From Bin87 sp965221295 (lineage in GTDB: Bacteria; Chloroflexota; Dehalococcoidia; Lucifugimonadales; UBA3495): a DNA stretch of 64,000 nt. Below are positions 50,850 through 59,378 of the stretch, one piece after another. How positions within the stretch are numbered: the first letter of the stretch is position 1; each line of letters begins with the position of its first letter. The position numbers were made by a program, and so were the translations under genes. The notes under the pieces are model-generated. The model was not told the origin of the DNA and searched no databases. It saw only the letters and a list, made by a program, of their open reading frames with translations. The stretch covers positions 3,162,001-3,226,000 of the forward strand of contig OZ244879.1 of the NCBI GenBank assembly GCA_965221295.1. The letters run 5' to 3'.

Positions 50850-51725
50850 TTATTCCTCCCCTCGGGCGCGCCGGATGGCAATGTTCAGGGTGCGGCGGGT
50901 CAGCACGTCCACCAGGTGATGACGCTGGCGGATGGTGCCGCGCATGTCCGTAATCGGCGTGGCGGCCTCGCTGGCCAGCCGGCCAGCCTCTGCGATGGCA
51001 TCGTCAGATACGGACTTGCCCGCCAGGCTGTCTCCGGCGGCCGTGGCCAAGATGGGCGTTGGGCCAACCGATGCCAGCGCGATGCGCGCCGACTGGATGG
51101 TCTGTCCGGAGGCGTCCAAAAACACTGAAGAGGAGACGCCCGCTACCGCGATGTCCATTTCGTTGCGTGGAATGAACCGCAGGTAGGCGGTACCAGAGTT
51201 CGCCGCCGGCGCGGGCAACTGGATGGCCACCAGAAGCTCGCCGTTTTCCAATACGTTCCGGCCCGGGCCGGTGCAAAAGTCCTCGGCGGCTACGGTGCGC
51301 CAGCCGTTTGGCCCGTTGATGTGCGCCTCTCCGCCCAACGTGATCACCGGAGGGATGCTGTCCCCGGACGGCGCGGCGTTGCACAGGTTCCCGCCGATCG
51401 ACGCCCTACCTTGAATCTGGATGCTGCCGATAAGGCCGGCGGCGTCGACGAGGCCGGGATAGGCTGCCGCAACCGCGGCGTCCTGGTAGATGCGATAGCA
51501 AGGAACCGCGGCGCCGAGCTGCAGTCCATTGGCGTCCAGCTTGATGCCGTTCAGTTCGGGGATCTGCTTCGTGTCCACCAAAACGTCGGCTTCCCGACGG
51601 CCGCCGCGCAACTGCACCAGCACGTCCGTGCCGCCGGCCAGGGGTCGGGCGCGGTCGCCGTGGTTCGCCATGATGGAAACGGCTTCATTGAGAGATGTAG
51701 GGGCTTGGTAGTCAATAGCTCGCAT
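50850..51725 (-). CDS. Molybdenum hydroxylase FAD-binding subunit (CoxM-like)
   Basis: A 291-residue flavin subunit that passes electrons from the iron-sulphur subunit. The FAD motifs are RPLAGGTDVLVQLR (near 28-41) and ASIGGNLCNAAPSGD (near 107-121), followed by the CO-dehydrogenase C-terminal domain. ATG 51725 is preferred over GTG 51731 because AGGAGG sits 5 bases before the ATG. It is co-transcribed with the [2Fe-2S] subunit. The substrate is unknown without the large subunit. Confidence 0.92.
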   Translation of the reverse strand: MRAIDYQAPTSLNEAVSIMANHGDRARPLAGGTDVLVQLRGGRREADVLVDTKQIPELNGIKLDANGLQLGAAVPCYRIYQDAAVAAAYPGLVDAAGLIGSIQIQGRASIGGNLCNAAPSGDSIPPVITLGGEAHINGPNGWRTVAAEDFCTGPGRNVLENGELLVAIQLPAPAANSGTAYLRFIPRNEMDIAVAGVSSSVFLDASGQTIQSARIALASVGPTPILATAAGDSLAGKSVSDDAIAEAGRLASEAATPITDMRGTIRQRHHLVDVLTRRTLNIAIRRARGEE

Positions 51726-51731
51726 GGGCAC

Positions 51732-52147
51732 CTCCTCCGGCGCAAATTATAGCAACGAATAGCGGCCCTGTCAGCAGGGCAGCGCCCCGTGGTAGGGCGC
51801 GCGGCGCAACCATCGCGCCGACCGGCTCGACCAGCGGTACACGGAACGGCGGTTATCATACTCGCAAGCGGCGCCGGGCGCAAATGGAACAGGTCAGGGA
51901 ACGCCACCGCGGTCTGTCGGCGCATGGAGCGATTGCCACCCGGCCATCCTCCGCCGGCTCCACCGGCCGCCACAGGACAGAGCGCGAACTTCCGTTGGTC
52001 GCGAATTTGCATGGTCGCGAATCGCCACCGGTCGCGGTGGTCGAGATTGCCGCGCTGCGCTCGCAATGACAGCAACTGTCTTGAGAGTCGAGAGGAATCG
52101 CTGGCGCTTTGCACAGTGGGGCGCTCGCATCACCGAACTGTCATTGC
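51732..52147. other. Intergenic region with half-repeats
   Basis: About 415 bases. A right half of the palindromic repeat ends at 52071 (CGCTGCGCTCGCAATGACAG), and the left start of another copy (CTGTCATTGC, 52138-52147) is cut by the IS481-like element. No credible gene. Confidence 0.5.
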
Positions 52148-53204
52148 TGTATCTGTTAGATAATTCGTTGACAGAATTGGTCTGGCGAGGACCGGAGCGA
52201 CTGGAGGCGATCGGAGAAAATGAGGGACAATCGGAAAGACAAGACCATCGAGCGAAACTACGTGCAAAAGTGGCTTCACCTGATGTCTGAGTACCAGCTA
52301 ACCAAGGCTGGCCAGCATCCCAGGTTTCGCTTCCTCAACGACTTCTACCAGCATCACGGCGTCAACCGACAGACCTTCGCCAAGTATCACAATCGCTACT
52401 TGCAATCCGGCGATTCTGCCGATCTGCTGCCGCGCCAGCGCGGTCCCAAGTGGAAGACCCGGCGCACCAGCCCAGACATCGAAGAGAAGGTGCTGGAACT
52501 ACGGCGCCGAGGCATTGACCGCTATGAGATCTATGCCCATACTGAAGCCGGAACTCCGGGAGGCCGCGCCAGCGCCCTCCACCATCTACGCCATCTGCAA
52601 GCGGCATGGCTTGAACCGGATGAGCCAACCCATGAAAGAGACCCAGCGTCGCATCATCAAGACCCGAGCTGGGGAATTGGGCCACTTGGACGCCCATCAC
52701 CTGAGCAAGGACCTGATCGTGGGCGCGGCCCGGCGCTACTATCTGGTCTGTGTGATGGACGCCTGCACTCGGCTGGCTTGGGCAGAGGTGTGCGAGAACA
52801 TCAAGAGCCTCAGCGTGATGTTCGCCACCCTCAAGAGCATCAACATGCTGCACGCCGAATACGGGGTGCGCTTCGAAGCCATGCTCACCGACAACGGACC
52901 GGAGATGGCTTCACCCAAGAACATCGACAACCACCCCATGGAACGGATGCTGAAGGAACTAGGCATCAAGCATCGCTACACTCGACCCTACCGGCCCCAA
53001 ACCAACGGTAAGGTCGAACGGTTCTGGAGAACCCTGAACGAAGACCTGCTCGATGGTAGCGTCTTCGAGACGGCTCAACAGCTCAAGGACGAGTTGCTCA
53101 ACTACATGGTGTACTACAATACCCTCCGTCCTCACCAGGCCCTGAACGGCAAAACCCCACAACAGGCCATGCAAGATCTGTCATCGAATTAGCTGACATT
53201 TACA
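52148..53204. mobile_element. IS481-like insertion sequence inserted in a palindromic repeat
   Basis: A 1,057-bp element. The terminal inverted repeats are about 28 bases with five mismatches (left 52148-52175, right 53177-53204), both beginning TGTA and sharing TAATTCG and TGACAGA. Left flank CTGTCATTGC and right flank ATTGCGAGGAGCGATAG rejoin into the repeat consensus once the element is removed; the short duplication ATTGC marks the target. The single gene is frameshifted. Confidence 0.8.
52220..53192 (+). pseudogene. IS481 family transposase, frameshifted
   Basis: The N-terminal part (from ATG 52220) holds helix-turn-helix regions (YQLTKAGQHPRFRFLNDFYQ and VNRQTFAKYHNRYLQSGDSA) and ends in frame at IDRYEIYA. 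The catalytic DDE domain continues one base out of frame: HLDAHHLS (Asp), LTDNGPEM (Asp), GKVERFWRTL (Glu) and YNTLRPHQALNGKTP. Removing one C from the run at 52535-52538 gives a continuous protein of about 323 residues. The catalytic residues are intact, so the lesion is recent, or less likely a programmed shift. Confidence 0.85.
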
Positions 53205-53672
53205 ATTGCGAGGAGCGATAGCGACGCGGCAATCTCGACGCTTGGGCGAACGGCCGCTGGGGCGGAGCAGGTGCGAACGGCCGTTGGTTGCGGTCAACGA
53301 GATTGCCACGGCCCTCGGCCTCGCAATGACAGTTGCTATGGTCTGGCATTGCGAACCCTCCCTTGCCTGTCATTGCGAGGAGCGATAGCGACGCGGCAAT
53401 CTCGACGCTTGGGTGAACGGCCGCTGGGGCGGAGCAGGTGCGAACGGCCGTTGGTTGCGGTCAACGAGATTGCCACGGCCCTCGGCCTCGCAATGACAGT
53501 TGCTATGGTCTGGCATTGCGAACCCTCCCTTACCTGTCATTGCGAGGAGCGATAGCGACGCGGCAATCTCGACGCTTGGGCGAACGGCCGCTGGGGCGGA
53601 GCGGGTGCGAACGGCCGTTGGTTGCGGTCAACGAGATTGCCACGGCCTTCGGCCTCACAATGACAGTAAGGC
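53205..53672. repeat. Tandem array of palindromic repeats, period 167 bp
   Basis: The segment CGAGGAGCGATAGCGACGCG recurs at 53209, 53376 and 53543, exactly 167 bases apart, each unit including the spacer CAGTTGCTATGGTCTGGCAT. The first copy lost its left end to the IS481-like element. No gene lies in 53205-53908. Confidence 0.9.
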
Positions 53673-53908
53673 GGGCACGCGATTACAGCCGGGGGCTCGC
53701 GAGGACGTTAGGACGGGCTCGCCGTGACGGTTGGGGAGTCTCGCCATGATAGCTGAGGCCTGGCGATAGACGCGTGAGTTCCCGCAACAGCTGCGCAAGT
53801 CTCCCGGCGGCAAGGGGAGGTTTGGCTCTGGCAGCCAACCGCGGCGGTCTCGGCTCTGCTCCGGCTTCGTCGCCGCCATGACAATTCGGGCGAGAGGCGA
53901 TCAGACGA

Positions 53909-54496
53909 CTACCGGTTCATCATGGCCTCAAGACGTTCCTTCACTCCCGCCCATTCGCTGTCGATGACGCTGAAATACACCGAGTGGCGGTTCACCCCGT
54001 CTTTGGCGATGCGGTGGTTCCTCAACGCTCCTTCGCGCACGGCGCCGATGCGCTCGATTGCGCGCTGGGATCGCTCGTTGCGATGGTCGGTCTTGAGGCT
54101 CACCCGCAGCGCGCCCAAGTCCTCGAATGCGTGCCGCATCAGCAGGTACTTGCTTTCGGTGTTCACCACAGTCCGCTGGTACGGAACGCCGTACCAGGTC
54201 ATCCCGATCTCCAGCGCGCGGTTTGGTCGGTCAATGTCCAGGTATCCGGTGGACCCAATGGCCCGATTGTCCTGCAGGTGCATCACCGCGAATTGAACCC
54301 GCGACCCAGTTTCATTGCGGCCTACGCACATTTCAACCCATTCCCGCGCGCGCTCCAGGCTGGTGAACGGTTCCCCAGTGAGGTAGCGCCAAATGGACTC
54401 ATCCTGTCCGAACTCGTACAAGTCTTCCGCGTGCTGTTTCCCAATCGGTTCCAGGCGCACGCGCCGCCCGGTGAGAATGGTTGGTTGTGGATCCAT
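53909..54496 (-). CDS. GNAT family N-acetyltransferase (RimJ/RimL-like)
   Basis: A 195-residue acetyl-CoA-dependent acetyltransferase. The fold is seen in LTGRRVRLEPIGKQHAEDLY, then AIGSTGYLDIDRPNRALEIG, then the acetyl-CoA-binding region RHAFEDLGALRVSLKTDHRN and NERSQRAIERIGAVREGALR. The RimJ/RimL-type length and layout suggest acetylation of a protein N-terminus or small molecule. A close paralog lies at 55593-56195 across a repeat array. ATG 54496 is used; the upstream frame is translated repeat. Confidence 0.88.
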   Translation of the reverse strand: MDPQPTILTGRRVRLEPIGKQHAEDLYEFGQDESIWRYLTGEPFTSLERAREWVEMCVGRNETGSRVQFAVMHLQDNRAIGSTGYLDIDRPNRALEIGMTWYGVPYQRTVVNTESKYLLMRHAFEDLGALRVSLKTDHRNERSQRAIERIGAVREGALRNHRIAKDGVNRHSVYFSVIDSEWAGVKERLEAMMNR

Positions 54497-54675
54497 CGCT
54501 GATCTACCCCTCGGTTGTTGATCTACCCCTCGGTCGTTTGTCTGCCCATAATTTCTTGCAGCCGTCATAGTTGGGGGACTGCTGGCTAGGAAACCACTGT
54601 ATCCGCTGAACTTGAGCTGTGGAAACTGGGCTGGGTGCGTTCTATCGTTTGCTATCGCCGGCGACGCTCGCCCGC

Positions 54676-55412
54676 CGTGAGCGCGAAGCGCGATAGCGAC
54701 GCGGCAATCCCGATGCCTGGGCGGACGGCCGCCGGGGAGGTGGAGCGAGCGGCCGCTGGTTGAGGGCGACGAGATTGCCGCGCTTCGCTCGCAATGACAG
54801 ACCATAGCAACTGTCATTGCGAGAAGCGATAGCGACGCGGCAATCCCGATGCCTGGGCGGACGGCCGCTGGGGAGGTGGAGCGAGCGGCCGCGCGTTGCG
54901 GTCGACGGGATTGCCGCGCTTCGCTCGCAATGACAGACCATAGCAACTGTCATTGCAAGGCGCGATAGCGACGCGGCAATCCCGATGCCTGGGCGAACGG
55001 CCGTCGGGGAGGTGGAGCAAGCGGCCGCTGGTTGAGGTCGACGAGATTGCCGCGCTTCGCTCGCAATGACAGACTATAGCAACTGTCATTGCGAGAAGCG
55101 ATAGCGACGCCGCAATCCCGATGCCTGAGCGAACGGCCGCTGGGGAGGCGGAGCGAGCGGCCGCTGGTTGAGGTCGACGAGATTGCCGCGCTTCGCTCGC
55201 AATGACAGACCATAGCAACTGTCATTGCGAGGCGCGATAGCGACGCGGCAATCCCGATGCCTGGGCGAACGGCCGCTGGGGAGGTGGAGCGAGCGGCCGC
55301 TGGTCGCGGGCGGCGAGATTGCCGCGCTGCGCTCGCAATGACAGACCATAGCAACTGTCATTGCGAGGCGCGATAGCGACGCGGCAATCCCGATGCCTGG
55401 GCGGACGGCCGC
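54676..55412. repeat. Tandem array of palindromic repeats, period 136 bp, more than five copies
   Basis: Copy starts (TGTCATTGC) fall at 54812, 54948, 55084, 55220 and 55356, each exactly 136 bases after the last, with a partial unit before. Units share the spacer AGACCATAGCAAC and the core GAGGTGGAGCGAGCGGCCGC. It lies between two paralogous acetyltransferase genes. The frames on the minus strand are repeat translations. Confidence 0.92.
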
Positions 55413-55592
55413 TGGCGATGGACAATGCGGGAATTACCTGGATGCCCGACGCGGGAGCGCTCATACGCGTAACGCCCATGACAGCCCTCGTGAGCAAAAC
55501 GGATGATTTCGGCGGCCCTGCGTCATTGCCTCGTTGCCGGTTTATCGTCGGTTGTCGGTATATCGTTGGAACCGCGACCCAATGCGACGCGG

Positions 55593-56195
55593 TTACCGAG
55601 CCAGCATCTCTTCCAGTCGCTGCTTGACCGCCGGCCACTCGCTATCGATGATGCTGTAGAACACCGAGTGCCGGTTCGCCCCATCCCAAGCGATGCGATG
55701 GTTCCGCAGCACGGCGTCCCGAGTAGCGCCGATCCGCTCGATGGCGCGCTGGGATCGTTCGTTGCGATGGTCGGTTTTCAGGCACACTCGCAGGGCCCCC
55801 AGGTCCTCGAAGGCATGGCGCAACATCACGTACTTGCACTCCGTGTTGACCGACGTGCGCTGGTAGGCCACCCCGTACCAGGTCATCCCGATTTCCAGCG
55901 CCCGGTTGGGCCGGTCGATGTCCAGGTATCCGGTGGATCCGATGGCCCGGTGTGCGTTGACCGTGTCGTCGGCTTGGCGCATCACCGCGAATTGGATCAC
56001 GGTAGGCCGCTCGTCCCGCGCCACGCAGGATTCAATCCAGGCGCGCGCGTCGTCCGGGTCCTTAAAGACCGGACGCGGCAGGTATCGCCAGATGGACTCA
56101 TCCTTCCCGACCTCGTACAGATCCCGCGCGTGTTGCAAACCAATGGGTTCCAGGCGCACGGTCCGGCCGGTCAGGATTATCGGTTGCGGGTTCAC
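55593..56195 (-). CDS. GNAT family N-acetyltransferase, paralog of the gene at 53909
   Basis: A 200-residue acetyltransferase very similar to the neighbour over its length (shared AIGSTGYLDIDRPNRALEIG, RHAFEDLGALRV, RSQRAIERIGA). Differences include a six-residue insertion before AIGSTG and a shorter N-terminus. The start is GTG 56195 (VNPQPIILTGR), with GGAGGT 9 bases upstream; the frame to 56270 is not needed. The pair arose by duplication and now brackets the 136-bp repeat array. Confidence 0.88.
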   Translation of the reverse strand: MNPQPIILTGRTVRLEPIGLQHARDLYEVGKDESIWRYLPRPVFKDPDDARAWIESCVARDERPTVIQFAVMRQADDTVNAHRAIGSTGYLDIDRPNRALEIGMTWYGVAYQRTSVNTECKYVMLRHAFEDLGALRVCLKTDHRNERSQRAIERIGATRDAVLRNHRIAWDGANRHSVFYSIIDSEWPAVKQRLEEMLAR

Positions 56196-56492
56196 GGTAG
56201 GACAACCTCCAGCGCAAAACAAGATTAGCAGAACAAGCTCGACTACATCATACCCCTTTCGTGTCGTCAACGCGGGTAGGATTTCCCTCCGTCAGCCTGG
56301 GCGCCCCGGTCCGTCGATGCGAGGGGTGATGGCGGCGCGGCGCTCCCACCCGGGGCGGAACGCCGTTGATGGCGGTCAACGAGATTGCCGCGTTCGCTCG
56401 CGATGACAGGCGCAAGGCGGCTAGAGCTTGCTGTCTCCCTGCGACGCGACGGAGAGCGTGGGCTCGCGTAGTCGGCCTCGTGTCGCTGATCC
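56196..56492. other. Intergenic region with a repeat half-copy
   Basis: About 300 bases. A fragment of the palindromic repeat (GGTCAACGAGATTGCCGCGT) lies at about 56372-56408. No gene is seen. Confidence 0.5.
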
Positions 56493-57836
56493 CTAGTTTC
56501 CGTCGCCGGCGCCGGCGGCAGGTTGCGGGGCGCTGGTTTCGGCGCCGATCCAACGGCGCTGGAAGCGGGCGGGCGGATTCGGCCGCGTGGCGAACAGGAA
56601 AGCCACCGCGCTCACCAAGTACAGTGGCGTGAACACCGCCAGAACCCAATAGTAGTTTCCCACCGCATCTCTGACCAGACCGGAACCGTAAGGCGCTATG
56701 AACATGCCCACGTTCATGAACAGACTCATGAATCCCATCAGGGTGGCGAACCGTGCGCGGCCGTAGTAGTCGCTCAACATCAGCCAGTTCACCGACGTTA
56801 TCCCCTCCACAATCGCTATTCCCACCACGAACATCAGCAGGCCCAGCAAGCCGGGCCCGATCCACAGGCCACCCATGCCCACCGCGCCGATGGCCATGCC
56901 CACCGCCAGCAGCACGTTGCCCCGGAATTTGTCCGACGTTACGCCCATGATGAAACGCAGCGGAATACCCAGGAAGAACATCGCCGCCACCCACGCCGAC
57001 GCCTCGTTGGCCGAGACCCCGCGCAGCTCCATGATTGGAAAGACGTGCACCAACATGCCGTTGGTAACCGATACCCTCAGAATCGCGCCCACCATGATCA
57101 GCCAGTAGGCCCGCGTTCGTATCGCTTCCCGGAACGTAAACCCGGGGTTGGCGGCGCTGCCCCTGCGTCCGCCCGACCCGCCCGAAGCGGCGTCAACGGG
57201 CGGGTCTCCATCGGGCAGTAGCCCCATATCCTCCGGGCGACTCCTGATGAACAACGATGCCGGGACGGTCATCACCAGGATGAACACCCCCGTCCACAGC
57301 AGGGTGTTCCTCCACCCAAGCTCCTGTATGCCCAGGTTGAGCAGCAGCACCACGAAGGCCCCGCCGCCAGCGAAGGCCGTCATCAACGTGGACATCGCCA
57401 CCGACCGCCGCCGTATGAACCACTGATTCACCGCCGCCATCAGAGTCTGCCCGAAGCCGGCGCTTTTGCCCAACGAAACCACGCCGGAGAACAGGATCAG
57501 CAGCTCCCAGTAGCTGTCCGCCCGCGACAGCAGAATGGTTCCAATCCCGACCAAAAGACCGCCGGCGAGCACCATTGGCCGGGCTCCGTAACGGTCCACC
57601 GCCCAGCCGATTAGCGGACCGCCGGCGCTACCCTCCGCGCGAGCCAAGCTGAACACCAGCGACATCTGCGCCGACGTCAGGTGCAGGTCGGTCTGGATTG
57701 GGGTGAAGAAGCGCGGGAACCCTTGCGATATCGAGCCGTTCCCAAACATCCCGACCAGGGATGAAACGGCTACCACCCACCATCCGTAGAATATGCGGGG
57801 TTGTCGCCGAGTTGAACCATCTGGAGTGTCTGTCAC
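56493..57836 (-). CDS. MFS transporter (monocarboxylate/oxalate-formate type), leaderless
   Basis: A 447-residue, 12-segment transporter. FYGWWVVAVSSLVGMFGNGS and the loop GPLIGWAVDRYGARPMVLAG are typical of the MCT/OxlT branch. A Gly/Ser-rich hydrophilic loop (about 205-225) separates the halves. The promoter TTGACC-18-TATAAT ends at 57845, so transcription should begin near 57838, two bases before GTG 57836. An in-frame TTG at 57842 would lie upstream of the transcript. The message is therefore probably leaderless. The likely substrate class is small organic acids. Confidence 0.85.
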   Translation of the reverse strand: MTDTPDGSTRRQPRIFYGWWVVAVSSLVGMFGNGSISQGFPRFFTPIQTDLHLTSAQMSLVFSLARAEGSAGGPLIGWAVDRYGARPMVLAGGLLVGIGTILLSRADSYWELLILFSGVVSLGKSAGFGQTLMAAVNQWFIRRRSVAMSTLMTAFAGGGAFVVLLLNLGIQELGWRNTLLWTGVFILVMTVPASLFIRSRPEDMGLLPDGDPPVDAASGGSGGRRGSAANPGFTFREAIRTRAYWLIMVGAILRVSVTNGMLVHVFPIMELRGVSANEASAWVAAMFFLGIPLRFIMGVTSDKFRGNVLLAVGMAIGAVGMGGLWIGPGLLGLLMFVVGIAIVEGITSVNWLMLSDYYGRARFATLMGFMSLFMNVGMFIAPYGSGLVRDAVGNYYWVLAVFTPLYLVSAVAFLFATRPNPPARFQRRWIGAETSAPQPAAGAGDGN

Positions 57837-57844
57837 GGTCAAAG

Positions 57845-57874
57845 ATTATAGGCATCGTCCGGCAAAACGGTCAA
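57845..57874 (-). promoter_or_regulatory. Promoter of the MFS gene
   Basis: Minus strand TTGACC (57874-57869), an 18-base spacer and TATAAT (57850-57845): 11 of 12 consensus bases. Confidence 0.8.
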
Positions 57875-58002
57875 ACGGCCCGACTCCGGCGCAACCGATT
57901 GGTTATCATTGCCGTTACGGGAATGCAGCCGCGTTGAGGGCTTCGCCATTGGAGGTCATTGCCAGCAACGATGGCGACGGGGCGTATGCTAGAATAGCAA
58001 TT

Positions 58003-58077
58003 GCCCCCGTAGCTCAGTGGATAGAGTGCTGGCCTCCGGAGCCAGAGACCGGAGTTCGAGTCTCCGCGGGGGTACCA
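58003..58077 (+). tRNA. tRNA-Arg (anticodon CCG)
   Basis: Cloverleaf: acceptor GCCCCCG pairs with CGGGGGT (58067-58073, one G-U pair), D arm AGCTCAGTGGATAGAGT, anticodon stem CTGGC/GCCAG with loop CTCCGGA, T arm CGGAG-TTCGAGT-CTCCG, discriminator A and an encoded CCA (58075-58077). Anticodon CCG reads CGG. Confidence 0.95.
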
Positions 58078-58264
58078 CCGCGGCGCGTTGTTGGCCTGCT
58101 AGTCGGTAGCGATCGTTGCCGCGCAATCCTGGCGTCGCCCGTTCGAGTCTGGCGTCTGGGACGCTTTGAACAGGCGGTAATGGCGCACCCGCTCCGCTTG
58201 GCAAGCGCAACCAATACCCGACTCACTCCGATACCAAGTTCAAGCTGGGCATGGAGCGACCCTC

Positions 58265-58972
58265 GTGTGTGGACGAATCAGCTTATTCGCCGAGTTGGGC
58301 GACCTGGCGTCGCAGTTCCGGTTCGCGCCGGAGCAGGTCGCCGGCGCGTATTGCCCGTCGTGGAATATCGCCCCCACGGCTGCGATTCTGGCGGTGATGG
58401 CAAAGGACGGGATACCGCTGGCCGCCATGATGCGCTGGGGGTTCAGCTTCCGCAGCCGTGATGGCCATAGTCGCGATGGCCGCAGCCGCGATGGAAAATC
58501 TCAGTCATCCCGGCCCCTGTTCAACGCACGCAGCGAAACGCTGGCGCAGCGGCCAGCTTTCCGCGGCGCCTTCGCCCACAGGCGCTGCCTGATCCCGATC
58601 AACGGTTTCTACGAGTGGCGCTCCGTGAGCGGCGGCAAGGCTCCGGTTTGGGTGCACAGGTCCGACCAACGTCCTTTCGCTCTGGCCGGCATCTACAACG
58701 ACGGGCCAGACGCCGCCGCCTCGATTATCACGTGTCAGGCCAATTCGTTGCTATCGCCCATTCACCATCGTATGCCGGCAATGCTGGACGAATCTGCCTA
58801 CGGGCTATGGCTGGATCCCAACTCCGAACCGTCCTTCCTAGAGGATTTGCTGGCGCCCCGCGAATGGCAGAACATGAGCGTTAGGGAAGTGTCTGGAGCG
58901 GTGAACCGCGCCAGCAACGATGGGCCGCATCTGATCGAGCCGGCGTCAACCGCGGTCGGGCCGTTGTTGTAA
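58265..58972 (+). CDS. SOS response-associated peptidase (SRAP / YedK-HMCES family)
   Basis: Crosslinks to abasic sites in single-stranded DNA through its N-terminal Cys. The 235-residue protein starts at GTG 58265 so that Cys2 follows the initiator Met, as the family requires. The other active residues are Asn87 (FNARSE), Glu117 (GFYEW) and His168 (IHHRMP). Residues 64-79 hold an insertion built of three SRDG units, placed just before the Asn motif. The gene follows tRNA-Arg by about 190 bases. SOS control is plausible, but no box is visible. Confidence 0.92.
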   Translation: MCGRISLFAELGDLASQFRFAPEQVAGAYCPSWNIAPTAAILAVMAKDGIPLAAMMRWGFSFRSRDGHSRDGRSRDGKSQSSRPLFNARSETLAQRPAFRGAFAHRRCLIPINGFYEWRSVSGGKAPVWVHRSDQRPFALAGIYNDGPDAAASIITCQANSLLSPIHHRMPAMLDESAYGLWLDPNSEPSFLEDLLAPREWQNMSVREVSGAVNRASNDGPHLIEPASTAVGPLL

Positions 58973-59280
58973 AGAGTCGGACGCCGTAATGGACTGAAAT
59001 CGGTCGCTGGCCGGCGCTGATTCCCGCCGGATCAGGTCGCTCCGGGGGCTGCGGGACGGTACGGTAGTTGGGCCGCTAGCCGATTGGCGTCGGCCTGAAG
59101 CTGCCGCCGGCCAGGGGGAGCATAGCGGTATGGTAAACTCTAAAGTGGCCGTACCGTACTCTTGGTCAAACGCTGGCTCCGGCCAACGTTGGCCTCGGAC
59201 TAGAAGTCCCGGCCGGTACTGAACCCGTATGTTGAGCCGTCAGCAGCGCCAGGCCTGAGCCGGGCGTAGAGGCGTGTGAT
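58973..59280. other. Intergenic region
   Basis: About 308 bases between SRAP and tRNA-Pro. I see no gene, repeat copy or strong hairpin. A promoter for the tRNA is expected near the right end. Confidence 0.5.
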
Positions 59281-59355
59281 CGGGGTGTGGCCTAGCGGCA
59301 AGGCGCCTGCTTTGGGAGCAGGAGATCGGCAGTTCGAATCTGCCCACCCCGACCA
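59281..59355 (+). tRNA. tRNA-Pro (anticodon TGG)
   Basis: Acceptor CGGGGTG pairs with CACCCCG (59345-59351), anticodon stem CCTGC/GCAGG with loop TTTGGGA, T arm GGCAG-TTCGAAT-CTGCC, discriminator A and encoded CCA (59353-59355). Anticodon TGG reads CCN proline codons. Confidence 0.96.
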
Positions 59356-59378
59356 GTTCCGCTCACGAACCAGCTTAG

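Noticed and set aside
53206..55412. Many frames encoding SLRAKRGNL or GAIATRQSR peptides
   Set aside because: These peptides recur at every repeat copy on both strands and have no ribosome-binding sites; they are translations of the palindromic repeat.
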